This document shows positions 16,631-26,388 of a stretch of DNA of 64,000 nt, one piece after another. The DNA lies in the NCBI GenBank assembly GCA_905234755.1, contig CAJOIT010000008.1:1-64000 (forward strand). Direction: 5' to 3'. Origin of the DNA: an uncultured Bacteroidales bacterium. GTDB taxonomy: Bacteria; Bacteroidota; Bacteroidia; Bacteroidales; ML635J-15. Under the pieces are notes generated by a model. It did no database searches and was not told where the DNA came from. It saw nothing but the letters and a program-made list of their open reading frames with translations. The stretch's first letter is position 1. Every line of letters begins with the position of its first letter. A program made the translations under genes and the position numbers.

Positions 16631-16924
16631 GAAGGAAACTCTTGAATCTTCGACTTCAAACCATCTCAAACCAGCATAAACTACCAGAAACTTAGAAACT
16701 AGAAACAGTTTCAAATAACATCAAATCTAAAAAAACGGAATCAGATCTTGAAGCAAGTTCAAGATGACATTCCGTTTTTTTGAATCGTAGAATCGTCAAA
16801 TCATCGAATTATCAAATTATCAAATCATCAAACAACCATAAACAATCATAAACAACCTTAAACCCAGAAACATGAAACTAGAAACTCAGAAACGGCGTAA
16901 GCCATTGAACTAGAAAACATCTCA
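16631..16924. repeat. AAAC/TCAAA-type degenerate intergenic repeat tract
   Basis: Between the convergent ttcA and porU genes, the DNA is a string of short degenerate words such as AGAAACTTAGAAACTAGAAAC-like and ATAAACAACC/ATCAAATTATC-like units, broken by the hairpin at 16729-16781. The same vocabulary recurs at 34838-34922 and 56590-56720, so it is a dispersed family rather than chance. No frame codes for a protein. Confidence 0.65.
16729..16781 (+). terminator. compound hairpin, repeat-family copy 1
   Basis: Outer arms AAAAAACGGAAT and ATTCCGTTTTTT enclose an inner palindrome CTTGAA-gcaag-TTCAAG, with a CAG/ATG mismatch between them. It is followed by T-runs and lies between convergent genes, so it probably ends ttcA and porU transcripts. 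It belongs to the dispersed family described at 34784 and 59521. Confidence 0.8.
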
Positions 16925-19900
16925 TTAATTGAGTATCACAAGTTTCTCAAACTTTTCTACGGTTGTTCCAACAGAATTTCTGACTTTTACCTTATAAATA
17001 TATACGCCTTTTCCTAGTTTGTCGTCGTACTGGTCGCGACCGTTCCATTCTATTGGGTCACTAAGGTATCCATCGCACGACATGGTTGCTTCAAGTGTCT
17101 TAACAAGTTTACCAGATATTGTGAAAATATTGATAATCACTTCAAGCGGTTCGTATGGCTGGTTGTGACCAAAGTAGAACGATGTGTGTGTCGAGAATGG
17201 GTTTGGATAGTTGAACAGCTTGTCAATCACCATTTCGGAGGATGTCGTGACGATGAAGTCAATCGATTTTTCGCTGCTGTTGTTCATTACATCCCATGCT
17301 TTAATCGTCATCGTGTGAGCACCAATGGTAAGTCCCGAATTTGGATAGTTTATGGCTCCTGCCTTGTAGTTGTCCATTTCGGACTCGTAGAAACTGTTGA
17401 GTACAGTTTTTTCTGATGTATTGCCATCAATGGTCAAAGTGATGTCGTGTCCGATGCCATTTCCAACGGTGTTTATTCCCGAATCATCGCTTATTTTTGC
17501 TATTAGAGTCGGGTTCTCGTTTACGATTCCGCCGTCAATGAAATTCTCGTCGTTCATGTATAGTTCTATTGTTGGACCTTCGGTATCGTTGATGCCGTTG
17601 GGGTCTGTTCCGCCAATTATTATCGACTTGTCGTATCCGTTTGCTTCGGTATCCGACTGATTGTCGGCATAGTAGCTAATCTTTCCTTTGTCGAAGTAGT
17701 AGGCGATGTCAACAGGAACTATGAAACTGAACTTGAATTTTCCATTCTTAACAGATGATTGCCCGTTGAATATGACATTTCTCTGTGCTGTATAGGTGAG
17801 AGGTTCGTAACCATCGTTGCCTTTGGTGGTATATGTGTTGCGCTTGTCGTAAACCGATGCGGATACAACTCCGTTGAAGTTGCTGGCGAGGTTTCCGTTT
17901 TCATCATATACGGCACCTTCTATTGTGACAAGTCCAGTGGCGCCTATTGTGTCGGTAAATTCGGAGGCTGGTATTCCGTTTATGGTAGTTGTCTTTACCG
18001 AATATTTTGGTTGCGACAGTGTTATTGCAGGGTCGCCTATTACGACAAATGACCTCATGTTAAAATCGCCGGTTTCGTTTTTCCCGAGCATAACACATTC
18101 GCCAATGGTCTTGGGCTTCATGCCTGCATTTTCTTCGAGGTGGCTTTCGAACATATAGTTGTAGAAGTTCTTTACAAGTCTTTCGTTCTTAGTGGAATAC
18201 ACTTGCCTTACTGTTGTTAAAAGACCTATTGCTCCAGAATTAGCCGCATTGAACAACAGTTCTCCGCCAGTTTGTATGCTGTGGTCATCAAATGGTGTAT
18301 AGTCGCAAGTTGCCGTAACGATAAAAGGATATTTGTTCTTGTTTTGCAGTGAACTTATTGAATTTTGCGAAAATATGTTTTCGTGAGCCCATGTTTTTGG
18401 ATTGCCATGTCCAACCCATGTCAGAAGCAATGTCCCGTTGTTTATGTTGTCGATGATTGCTTTGTTTACATCGGGATATGAATTGCCTGTGGATGTATAA
18501 ACTTGCTCGTAGTCGTCTAGATAAATCTTTTCTATGTTGAGATATTCTGCACTGAATTCAAGTTGGGCGGCAATCATGGTTTCTGCATTTGTCTGATGTA
18601 CGGTCTCGTTGTTTTCTGCATCATCTGCAATTATTGTTGCTCTGTTTTTCCAGTTGCCGAAACTGTTTCGTGAGTAGTAGCTGCGCAGTTTCTCTACTGC
18701 AATATTGGCTTCTTCGGTAGTCTTCACTGGCATACGCCCTATTCCCATATCCATCTTGTCGGATGACGACACTTCGCCTTCGCCTTCGTCGAGGCAAACG
18801 AAGAAATCGTCGCAAGTAATTGTCATTGTGTTGGTTATAGAGTTTTCTGTTTGATATGTCAGTATGAAGTTCGATACGCTTCCGTCGGATGTTTTGTTGT
18901 CGTAACTTCCGTCGCCAATCAGAAGCACATTTTTGGGCATGTTCGAAGCGGATGCTCTATCGTAGAACATTTTTATAAAGTTTCTCATTGCACAAATGTC
19001 TGGCGCACCAGAAGAGAATTCGTTGTATATCTTTTTCGGAGTGACTATTATTGACGACATATTATCGACATCCTCGTGTATCTTCTTAATTTCGTTTGCT
19101 TGTGATATGAAGTTCGGGTGTGTTATTATTATAAGGTCTGCATTTTGTAGCCCATGAAGGTTCTGATTTTCAACGACTCCAACATCATTTGCATTGGCAT
19201 AAATGGGCGAAGGGAAGTTGTATGAAGGAGTGAAGGCAACATATTCGCGCAGGGTGTCTGCCTTTGCCTTGAACTTATATGTCCCCGATGCGAATGTTCC
19301 TGAAACGGCTTTTGCATTAACACGGTCGCTTATGTCCCAGACTATTGTGCTGCTACTGGCCTGTGATATGGAGAATTCCGCAACATTATCAGTTCCAACG
19401 GATTTTGTGTCTCTGAAATTTACGAATCCGCTTTCGATGTTGAGCCTTTTGCGAAGACTAATGGCTATGTAGTCAACCCATCCGTTGGCCGTTGATGTGC
19501 TTTTGTTGTATGAAATAACAAAGTTTGTCGTATTGCCTCTTGGAAGGAATCGTGCGGAAAAATAGGCTTCGTTTCCATTTGAATTGGTAGCTGGTATGTT
19601 AGCTCTGCCCACTGATGTACCATTTATGCTTATGTCGAAATAGCTTGCTAAGTTTGAAGCGGCGGCAAAGTGCATATATGCAGTTGCAGAGTCTGTGGTG
19701 GCGTTGTTTTCCGTTATTGATTCGCTCATGGTGGTGTAGTAGCCAAGGCTTCGCCAGAAGAAATTGCGACCTGACTTTACTATTGAAATAGAGTCTTTTT
19801 CAAGGAATGAATATTTGTCGTATGTGTTTACTGTCAAGTTCGAAGAACTTTCCGAAGGTACATTTGTTGCAGTTTTCCATGTTCCTTTATTTGAAACGAA

Positions 19901-20749
19901 ATAATATGAGAAATCGGAATAGTTGTGGAAGTTGTGTGAGAAAATGCCATTGGTGTCGTATCTTATGTTATGCGGTCCATCGGCGTAGAACAGAATGTAG
20001 TCTCCACTGTCGAATGTGCCGTTTGCGTTGGCATCGACTTTTTGTATGCATCGTTCCGGCAAATCATCAATGTACTTGTCTGCAAATATCTGTGGGTTGT
20101 TGTCGCGTATGGTTTTTGATTCCATGCCGCCGTACCCGAAGATGCCTATCGACGAGAAATCGCTGAATCCCATCTCCAAAAGTTGTGCGTAAGTAATTTT
20201 GTAAATGCCTGATTCCGGAACTTTTATCTTGTACCATTTGCCTGACGATAATTTCGATGTGTTAGCATATTGGCGTTCGGTGCTTCTTGTTTTGTTTGAT
20301 TTTGTCTTAATCTCACATTCGAAGTGGTCAACTATTTCAACTGTGCCATTGGCAGGATTTTTTCTCAATGGCATCATTTCGAACTCGATATAGCTTTGTT
20401 TCTTGAATATTACGATGTTAGCCTTAATTTCCGGTTCGTTTCCAATCTCCGAGATTTTGTATATACCTTTATATATATTATAGTCCACCGGACGATACGA
20501 TACATTCTTCATCGAAACACCTGTTACCGATATGCCATTGCTGGCGGAGAATCTCTTTCGGTATATAGGAAAGAAATCTATGTCGCGATTGTCGCCATTT
20601 TCCAGAGAAATGACTTTTATTTTGATACTGTCTGGAGTATAGAATTCTGTTGTGCCAATTGAAAACACTGAATCTTTGAAAAAAAATGATTGTGCAGATG
20701 CAATGTGCAATAGGCTGATAAACAATATGATACAAAATATTTTTTTCAT
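16925..20749 (-). CDS. porU: type IX secretion system sortase PorU
   Basis: A 1274-residue exported C25 (gingipain-fold) protease. After a signal peptide (19 residues) comes a long N-terminal beta domain, then the catalytic domain with His781 in WVGHGNPKTWAHE and Cys815 in TATCDY, the gingipain dyad. The C-terminus has a FlgD-like/T9SS-type domain (YPNPFSTHTSF, GKLVKTLE, GKGVYIYKVKV). In Porphyromonas, PorU is the outer-membrane sortase that removes cargo sorting domains and links cargo to anionic lipopolysaccharide. Length is close to known PorU proteins. The gene diverges from the PorP/SprF-type gene, and a TATTTTTG -7 box at 20797-20804 fits it. PorV is not in this window. Confidence 0.92.
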   Translation of the reverse strand: MKKIFCIILFISLLHIASAQSFFFKDSVFSIGTTEFYTPDSIKIKVISLENGDNRDIDFFPIYRKRFSASNGISVTGVSMKNVSYRPVDYNIYKGIYKISEIGNEPEIKANIVIFKKQSYIEFEMMPLRKNPANGTVEIVDHFECEIKTKSNKTRSTERQYANTSKLSSGKWYKIKVPESGIYKITYAQLLEMGFSDFSSIGIFGYGGMESKTIRDNNPQIFADKYIDDLPERCIQKVDANANGTFDSGDYILFYADGPHNIRYDTNGIFSHNFHNYSDFSYYFVSNKGTWKTATNVPSESSSNLTVNTYDKYSFLEKDSISIVKSGRNFFWRSLGYYTTMSESITENNATTDSATAYMHFAAASNLASYFDISINGTSVGRANIPATNSNGNEAYFSARFLPRGNTTNFVISYNKSTSTANGWVDYIAISLRKRLNIESGFVNFRDTKSVGTDNVAEFSISQASSSTIVWDISDRVNAKAVSGTFASGTYKFKAKADTLREYVAFTPSYNFPSPIYANANDVGVVENQNLHGLQNADLIIITHPNFISQANEIKKIHEDVDNMSSIIVTPKKIYNEFSSGAPDICAMRNFIKMFYDRASASNMPKNVLLIGDGSYDNKTSDGSVSNFILTYQTENSITNTMTITCDDFFVCLDEGEGEVSSSDKMDMGIGRMPVKTTEEANIAVEKLRSYYSRNSFGNWKNRATIIADDAENNETVHQTNAETMIAAQLEFSAEYLNIEKIYLDDYEQVYTSTGNSYPDVNKAIIDNINNGTLLLTWVGHGNPKTWAHENIFSQNSISSLQNKNKYPFIVTATCDYTPFDDHSIQTGGELLFNAANSGAIGLLTTVRQVYSTKNERLVKNFYNYMFESHLEENAGMKPKTIGECVMLGKNETGDFNMRSFVVIGDPAITLSQPKYSVKTTTINGIPASEFTDTIGATGLVTIEGAVYDENGNLASNFNGVVSASVYDKRNTYTTKGNDGYEPLTYTAQRNVIFNGQSSVKNGKFKFSFIVPVDIAYYFDKGKISYYADNQSDTEANGYDKSIIIGGTDPNGINDTEGPTIELYMNDENFIDGGIVNENPTLIAKISDDSGINTVGNGIGHDITLTIDGNTSEKTVLNSFYESEMDNYKAGAINYPNSGLTIGAHTMTIKAWDVMNNSSEKSIDFIVTTSSEMVIDKLFNYPNPFSTHTSFYFGHNQPYEPLEVIINIFTISGKLVKTLEATMSCDGYLSDPIEWNGRDQYDDKLGKGVYIYKVKVRNSVGTTVEKFEKLVILN

Positions 20750-20796
20750 TAGTTAAAAAAAAATAAAAAAAAATCTTCAAATATTTCTTCAAACGA

Positions 20797-20804
20797 CAAA
20801 AATA
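20797..20804 (-). promoter_or_regulatory. porU -7 box
   Basis: Minus-strand TATTTTTG, 47 nt upstream of the porU ATG. A plus-strand TAATATTG overlapping the next bases (20808-20815) may serve the divergent porP/sprF gene. Confidence 0.45.
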
Positions 20805-20877
20805 ATGTAATATTGTGAATTTAAATTACGGAGAAAAAAATATTTATCATTTACTAATAATTGATGGTAAAAATATT

Positions 20878-21873
20878 ATGGTAAGACGATTCTTGATATT
20901 GCTAACTCTCTTGGTAATAGGGGGTTATGGAGTGGTGAGAGCACAGGACCCACACAGCTCGCAGTTCTATGCTAATCCATTGTATTTGAATCCAGCTTTT
21001 GCAGGATCTGAGAGATGTCCGCGACTTTCCTTGTCTTATAGGAACCAGTGGCCAGCATTTGGGTCAACTTATGTTACCTATAATATAGCATACGACCAAT
21101 ATTGGCACGCACTAAGAGGTGGCGTCGGTATTTATCTTATGGATGATGTGCAGGGAAGTGGTGACGGTAGAATTAACTTGGCTACAATCAATGCGATGTA
21201 TTCATATACATTGCAAGTTTCTAAGAAATTTTCGTTGGCTGCAGGTTTTCAGGCTTCGTTTGCAATGAAGCGAATAGACTGGGATTTCGTATTCCCCAAT
21301 ATGATACATCCTCTCTACGGTCCGATTTACGCTTCGCTTGAAAATCCTGACATCATTAATACTAAACGAAATTATGTTGATTTCTCGGCTGGTATCTTGG
21401 GATTTACAGAAAAGGTATTCTTCGGTGTTGCAGTACATCATCTTACAGAGCCGTCAGAATCTTTCTTGAGGGGTAGCGATGCTGTTCTTCCTAGAAAATA
21501 CACTGCTCACTTCGGTGCAGAGATACCTATTAATAGTACTAAGTTCAAAAGAGGCGACCTCTTGATTGCTCCGCAGATTTTGTTCCAGCAGCAAGGCGCT
21601 TTCTTCCAGCAGTTCTATTGGGGTATGTATGTCTCAAGAATGGGTATTCTTGCTGGTTTCTGGTTCAGGCAGACCTTCGAGTTCCAGTATGACGCCTTGG
21701 TTATGATGGTCGGTTACAAGTATAATAAGCTAAGATTTTCATATAGCTACGACCTGACAATCTCCAAGCTGAGCAATTCTACATACGGCGCTCACGAGGT
21801 TTCAGTGGCTTACACATTCGGTTGCCACGAAAAGGCAAAGAAGATATCTACAATAAGTTGTCCATCATTCTAG
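20878..21873 (+). CDS. PorP/SprF-family type IX secretion membrane protein
   Basis: A 331-residue outer-membrane beta-barrel protein. The mature start after the signal peptide (QDPHSSQFYANPLYLNPAF) is the hallmark of the PorP/SprF family, followed by GSERCPRLSLSYRNQWPAF and a barrel ending in a HEVSVAYTF strand and a short Cys-containing tail. These proteins partner T9SS anchoring or gliding components. I start at ATG 20878, which opens the signal peptide; the in-frame upstream region is not signal-like. It is followed after 23 bp by the GldJ-like lipoprotein gene, an arrangement seen in T9SS loci. Confidence 0.9.
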   Translation: MVRRFLILLTLLVIGGYGVVRAQDPHSSQFYANPLYLNPAFAGSERCPRLSLSYRNQWPAFGSTYVTYNIAYDQYWHALRGGVGIYLMDDVQGSGDGRINLATINAMYSYTLQVSKKFSLAAGFQASFAMKRIDWDFVFPNMIHPLYGPIYASLENPDIINTKRNYVDFSAGILGFTEKVFFGVAVHHLTEPSESFLRGSDAVLPRKYTAHFGAEIPINSTKFKRGDLLIAPQILFQQQGAFFQQFYWGMYVSRMGILAGFWFRQTFEFQYDALVMMVGYKYNKLRFSYSYDLTISKLSNSTYGAHEVSVAYTFGCHEKAKKISTISCPSF

Positions 21874-21896
21874 TACTAATATAAAAATTATGTTTT

Positions 21897-23879
21897 ATGA
21901 AAAGGAATGGTTTAATTTTCATGGTTATTCTTGCAGCAGCAATCATTGTTGCTTCTTGTAAGAAGGAGGTTTCCAACACAACAGGTTGGAACTACAATGA
22001 CCCCAATTTCGGCGGATTCCAGAATCATCCCGGATACGAGCAGGAAACAGGTCCTGGCTTGGTTTTCATCGAGGGTGGTACATTCGCAATGGGTCGTGTA
22101 GAACAGGATGTTATGCGCGACTGGAACAATATCCCACGCCGTGTTACCGTATCATCGTTCTATATGGATGAAGTCGAAGTAACTAATCTTGACTATCGTG
22201 AGTATCTTTATTGGTTGTCGCATGTTTACGCATCCGACTACCGTTTCCTCTACACTCAGGCTTTGCCTGATACAGCAGGTTGGAGAAGCCGTATGGCATA
22301 CAACGAGCCTTTGGTTGAGTTGTATCTTCGTCACCCGGCATACGAGGACTATCCTGTTGTAAATGTTTCATGGAATCAGGCATCAAAGTATTGTGAGTGG
22401 AGAACCGACCGCGTAAACGAACTAATTCTTTTGCGTGAAGGTATCATCGACAAGTATCTTGCTCCGCAGGATCAAGCAAAGCATTTTAATTTGGACTCAT
22501 ATCTTTTTTACGCTGATAACCTAGACCTTTCTGTTGATGAAACAGGAAAGAGCGGTCGTGACGGGAAGGTAGAAAACCTCTATGTTGACCCGTCTGTTCT
22601 TAAGGCTGGTAGAAAAGGTGGCAATGCTAATACTGGAGACGACAGGCGTTGGGTTAATATCGAAGATGGTATCTTCCTGCCTCGCTATAGGCTCCCAACC
22701 GAAGCAGAATGGGAATTTGCAGCTCTTGCAATCGTAGGAAACCAGTATAAGGAAAGAATTTACGAAAGGCGTTTGTATCCTTGGAATGGACACTATATCC
22801 GTAATGATGCTAGAGGTGAAGAACGCGGTCGTATGATGGCAAACTCGATGAGAGGTCGTGGTGATGCTATGGGTGTTGCTGGTGCTCTCAACGATAAGGC
22901 TGATATTACTGCTCCAGTAAGAAGCTACTGGCCAAATGATTACGGTCTATATTGTATGGCTGGTAATGTTAACGAATGGGTTATGGATGTTTATCGTGAC
23001 CTCACTTTCGAAGATATGGATGAATTCCGTCCTTTCAGAGGCAATGTATTTGAGGACTATCAGATAATTGTTGACCCGAGGTCTGGTGATATGGAACTTA
23101 CTCCAGAAGCTGAAAACTATTTCGACTATACAGGTAAAATCCTTAAGAAACCGGTTCGCGATGAGTCTTGCTTCAATAGGGAGAATTATACTACAGCCGA
23201 TAATAGAAACTATCTTGATGGTGACTTGGAATCATTGGTTGCTAATGGAGAAATGGCTGAGTACTGGATTAAGGATGAGCGTTTTAAGACTCAGTCGTCA
23301 GTTAAGCAGTACAACGAATTCATGGACTCAACAATGTTGAATGAAACTAATCTGGATACACTTGCAGATTACATTGGTGATATGTTCCCAGGTGCAACAT
23401 TAATAGGTGGAAATGAAATTCTTCTTCCGAATGGTGTTAGAATCAATATGGAAGATCGTACTTATACCTTGCCAACAGGTCATGAGAGAACTCCAGAAGG
23501 TAATGTTGTAATGCCTGATGGTTCCATGATTATGGAAAACGGTAAGATTATGCTTGCAGACGGAAGTGTTGTATATCCCGATCAAATATTTGTAAACCAG
23601 ACCACTGGTATGTACAAATCTGGTAAGTGGGGTTCTGATGGAACTGCCGAATGGGGCAATGCTGATTTCAATCCTTCAAACCCGAAGTTGAACAAGGGTG
23701 AAAAGATGACCTCTCTTATTACTGATAGGTCTCGAGTATTCAAGGGCGGTTCTTGGAAGGACAGGGCTTATTGGATGGTTCCTGGCACAAGACGATTCTT
23801 GGATGAGAACAAATCGCGTTGCGATATAGGTTTCAGGTGCGCAATGATTAGAATCGGTGCACCAACCCAAGGCAAATAA
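21897..23879 (+). CDS. gldJ: GldJ/PorK-type SUMF1-domain lipoprotein of the T9SS
   Basis: A 660-residue lipoprotein with a lipobox ending at Cys21 (IIVASCKK). The formylglycine-generating-enzyme (SUMF1) fold is visible in GGTFAMG near 60, VEVTNLDYREY, VNVSWNQASKYCEW, YRLPTEAEWEFA, and the C-terminal FKGGSWKDRA and DIGFRCAM. The fold is a scaffold here, not a catalyst. About 260 residues are inserted before the last block, including repeated LPNG/LPTG/MPDG/LADG turns (about 500-560). In Flavobacteria gldJ sits beside porU and murF, as here, so GldJ is favoured over PorK/GldK; the usual porL/M/N genes do not follow. It would act at the periplasmic face of the outer membrane. Confidence 0.85.
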   Translation: MKRNGLIFMVILAAAIIVASCKKEVSNTTGWNYNDPNFGGFQNHPGYEQETGPGLVFIEGGTFAMGRVEQDVMRDWNNIPRRVTVSSFYMDEVEVTNLDYREYLYWLSHVYASDYRFLYTQALPDTAGWRSRMAYNEPLVELYLRHPAYEDYPVVNVSWNQASKYCEWRTDRVNELILLREGIIDKYLAPQDQAKHFNLDSYLFYADNLDLSVDETGKSGRDGKVENLYVDPSVLKAGRKGGNANTGDDRRWVNIEDGIFLPRYRLPTEAEWEFAALAIVGNQYKERIYERRLYPWNGHYIRNDARGEERGRMMANSMRGRGDAMGVAGALNDKADITAPVRSYWPNDYGLYCMAGNVNEWVMDVYRDLTFEDMDEFRPFRGNVFEDYQIIVDPRSGDMELTPEAENYFDYTGKILKKPVRDESCFNRENYTTADNRNYLDGDLESLVANGEMAEYWIKDERFKTQSSVKQYNEFMDSTMLNETNLDTLADYIGDMFPGATLIGGNEILLPNGVRINMEDRTYTLPTGHERTPEGNVVMPDGSMIMENGKIMLADGSVVYPDQIFVNQTTGMYKSGKWGSDGTAEWGNADFNPSNPKLNKGEKMTSLITDRSRVFKGGSWKDRAYWMVPGTRRFLDENKSRCDIGFRCAMIRIGAPTQGK

Positions 23880-23900
23880 ATAAAATTTGATATGACATAT

Positions 23901-23935
23901 ATAGCCTCTCCGTAGGGAGAGGCTATTTAATTTTA
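23901..23935 (+). terminator. terminator after the GldJ-like gene
   Basis: Perfect 11-bp arms ATAGCCTCTCC and GGAGAGGCTAT with a four-base loop, followed by TTAATTTT, 20 bp past the stop codon. It separates the T9SS pair from murF, though read-through is possible. Confidence 0.85.
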
Positions 23936-23941
23936 GAACTT

Positions 23942-25237
23942 ATGATTGAAGAAATTTATAAGGTTTTTGAGAAGAACCGTTTGGTGTCAACCGATAGTAG
24001 GGCAGTAACGCCAGGTTCTGTTTTTTTTGCAATAAAGGGAGATAATTTTGATGGGAACCAATTTGTCGATGCAGCATTTGAGGCAGGCTGTTCTGCCGCA
24101 GTTGTTTCCGACAAGAAGTATCGTGGTAGGGAAAATGTCTTCGTTGTGAAGGATACCTTGGAAACTTTGCAGCAACTTGCAAACTATCACAGGCGTAAAC
24201 TTAACATTCCGATACTTGCAATAACAGGAACAAACGGCAAGACTACCACAAAGGAATTGGTGTCGGCTGTATTGGCTAAGAAATTTAGAATTTCATACAC
24301 AAGTGGGAATAAGAATAACCATATAGGTGTACCTTTGACATTGCTCTCGATGAACCGTACTGTTGACATGGGGGTTGTGGAAATGGGCGCAAACCACCCT
24401 GGAGAAATCGCCGCTTTGTGCAAGATAGCAGAACCTAACTATGGTATAATCACTAATGTAGGCAAGGCTCATCTTGAAGGTTTTGGTTCTATAGAGGGTG
24501 TGATGAAGACAAAGGGTGAGCTCTACGATTACCTTGATGCTCATGATGGAACGGTTTTCATAAACGATGATAATGATTTGTTGAAAAAGGTACTGTCTGG
24601 ACATGACAAACTTAAGGTTGTTAAGTATGGCAAGGGTAAAGATTGTTTTTGCCGTGGCGTATATTCGGAGTATGCTTACCAAACTACTGTAAATTGGGAA
24701 ACTGATTCGGTATCGGGATTCTCAAAATCAAACCTTATTGGCGCTTATAATTTTGAGAATATTCTTGCAGCGGTAACTGTAGGTGCGTTTTTCGACATTC
24801 ATCCAACGGCGATTGATGGTGCAATTTCAGACTATTTCCCGAAGAATAACCGTTCGCAGATGACAAAAACTTCTCGAAATACCTTAATTCTAGACCTTTA
24901 CAATGCAAATCCGACAAGCATGAGAGCAGCAATAGATAGCTATAATTCAGTAAATGACGAATACAAGTCATTGATACTCGGAGATATGCTCGAACTTGGT
25001 AAGGAAAGTGAGGCGGAGCATCGTGCGGTTCTTGAATATGTACGCGAAAGCGGTTATGTAAGTGCTTATTTTATAGGTAAGAATTTTGCCAAGTTCGCTG
25101 ACGAATATCCATATATGTTCTTCGAGACGGTCGAGGATTTGAACAAGTATTTTGTAACTCATCCCGAAAAGAGCAAGATGTTTTTGGTTAAGGGGTCGCG
25201 TGGCATTCGTTTGGAAAAGGTTATAGATTATTTGTAG
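23942..25237 (+). CDS. murF: UDP-MurNAc-tripeptide:D-Ala-D-Ala ligase
   Basis: A 431-residue Mur ligase that adds D-Ala-D-Ala to the UDP-MurNAc tripeptide, the last cytoplasmic step of peptidoglycan precursor synthesis. The N-terminal substrate domain has STDSRAVTPGSVFFAIKG, the P-loop GTNGKTTT lies at 96-103, the central domain has NNHIGVPLTLL and EMGANHPGEI, and the C-terminal domain has LDLYNANPTSM and LGDMLELG. All hallmark segments are present at normal length. It opens a run of four genes (murF, alternative glmU, rarA, DUF4268) with one-base gaps and therefore likely one transcript. Confidence 0.95.
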   Translation: MIEEIYKVFEKNRLVSTDSRAVTPGSVFFAIKGDNFDGNQFVDAAFEAGCSAAVVSDKKYRGRENVFVVKDTLETLQQLANYHRRKLNIPILAITGTNGKTTTKELVSAVLAKKFRISYTSGNKNNHIGVPLTLLSMNRTVDMGVVEMGANHPGEIAALCKIAEPNYGIITNVGKAHLEGFGSIEGVMKTKGELYDYLDAHDGTVFINDDNDLLKKVLSGHDKLKVVKYGKGKDCFCRGVYSEYAYQTTVNWETDSVSGFSKSNLIGAYNFENILAAVTVGAFFDIHPTAIDGAISDYFPKNNRSQMTKTSRNTLILDLYNANPTSMRAAIDSYNSVNDEYKSLILGDMLELGKESEAEHRAVLEYVRESGYVSAYFIGKNFAKFADEYPYMFFETVEDLNKYFVTHPEKSKMFLVKGSRGIRLEKVIDYL

Positions 25238-25238
25238 A

Positions 25239-26387
25239 ATGAAATTCGTTTTATCCGATAAGGGTTTTCATGGCAGGTTCAGACCGTTGTCGCTGACGCG
25301 ATCGATAGCAGATTTTAGGATAGGAATACTTACTTTGCGCGAGAAGTGGGAAAAGTATCTTGGCGAGAAGATATTCATAGAAACAGAACCTTATTTACAG
25401 GCTAAATATCAGGAATTTGATGACTCGGAATGTGTAGTAATACCATCGGTGTTGATTCCGGATTATAATATTGTCAAGGCAATCAAGTCGTTGGAGTCGG
25501 GACGATTGGTAAAGGATGGTTTTGTACTGGCAAGTGTAAAGCCTGACTTACAATCAGCAACTGATGTGGAATATTCTGGCAAAGTGTTTATGCTCAAATC
25601 GTTGACGAATATTTTTTCGTTAAACGGAATGGAGATAAACAAGGATTTCGGCATTTTGACAGCTGGGCGCAAATCGCAGGAAATCAGCAATACAAACATT
25701 GTTTTTGGTAAATATCCTTTGTTTGTCGAGAATGGTTGTTCGGTAGAATGTGCAACTTTCAACACCAATGATGGTCCTATATATATAGGTGCAAATTCGG
25801 AGGTAATGGAGGGTGTCAATATCCGTGGACCTTTTGCATTGTGCGAACATGCTGTGCTTAAGATGGGCGCAAAGATGTATGCAGATACAACTGTTGGACC
25901 ATGGTGCAAGGTTGGTGGCGAACTGAGCAATGTTGTTTTCTTTGGATACTCCAACAAGGCGCATGATGGATTCCTCGGTAATTCGGTGGTTGGAGAATGG
26001 TGCAATTTCGGCGCAGATTCCAACAATTCAAACCTTAAAAACAATTATGCTGAGGTAAAGTTGTGGAATTATGATACGCAGAAATTCGATAAAACTGGAT
26101 TGCAGTTCTGTGGACTTATCTTCGGTGACCATTCGAAATGCGGTATAAATACCATGTTCAATACAGGTACGGTTGTGGGGGTTTCTGCAAACATATTTGG
26201 AGCGGGATTTCCGCGTAACTTCGTACCATCGTTCTCATGGGGTGGAGCATCTGGTTTCACGGAATATAAGTTGGAAACAGCTTTCGAGGTTATGGAGCGG
26301 GTTATGGCAAGAAGGCATGTCGAATTTTCTGATACCGACAAGGCAATAATGAAACATATATTCAATTCTGATCCTAATTATAGGTAA
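25239..26387 (+). CDS. alternative Bacteroidota GlmU-like nucleotidyltransferase/acyltransferase
   Basis: A 382-residue protein of the Bacteroidota-specific GlmU-like family (putative UDP-GlcNAc diphosphorylase fused to a left-handed beta-helix acetyltransferase). The N-terminus carries the short RFRPLSLTRSIADFRIGI form of the nucleotidyltransferase start, and from about 165 the hexapeptide beta-helix follows (VEGVNIRGPF, GAKMYADTTVGPWCKVGG, GINTMFNTGTVVGVSANIFG). It would make UDP-GlcNAc for cell-wall and lipid A synthesis, matching its place right after murF with a one-base gap. The exact enzymatic assignment is family-based. Confidence 0.88.
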   Translation: MKFVLSDKGFHGRFRPLSLTRSIADFRIGILTLREKWEKYLGEKIFIETEPYLQAKYQEFDDSECVVIPSVLIPDYNIVKAIKSLESGRLVKDGFVLASVKPDLQSATDVEYSGKVFMLKSLTNIFSLNGMEINKDFGILTAGRKSQEISNTNIVFGKYPLFVENGCSVECATFNTNDGPIYIGANSEVMEGVNIRGPFALCEHAVLKMGAKMYADTTVGPWCKVGGELSNVVFFGYSNKAHDGFLGNSVVGEWCNFGADSNNSNLKNNYAEVKLWNYDTQKFDKTGLQFCGLIFGDHSKCGINTMFNTGTVVGVSANIFGAGFPRNFVPSFSWGGASGFTEYKLETAFEVMERVMARRHVEFSDTDKAIMKHIFNSDPNYR

Positions 26388-26388
26388 C

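Noticed and set aside
21897..23879. Active formylglycine-generating enzyme or sulfatase modifier
   Set aside because: The protein is a lipoprotein in a T9SS locus with the SUMF1 fold; no sulfatase is adjacent, and GldJ/PorK proteins are the established members in this setting.
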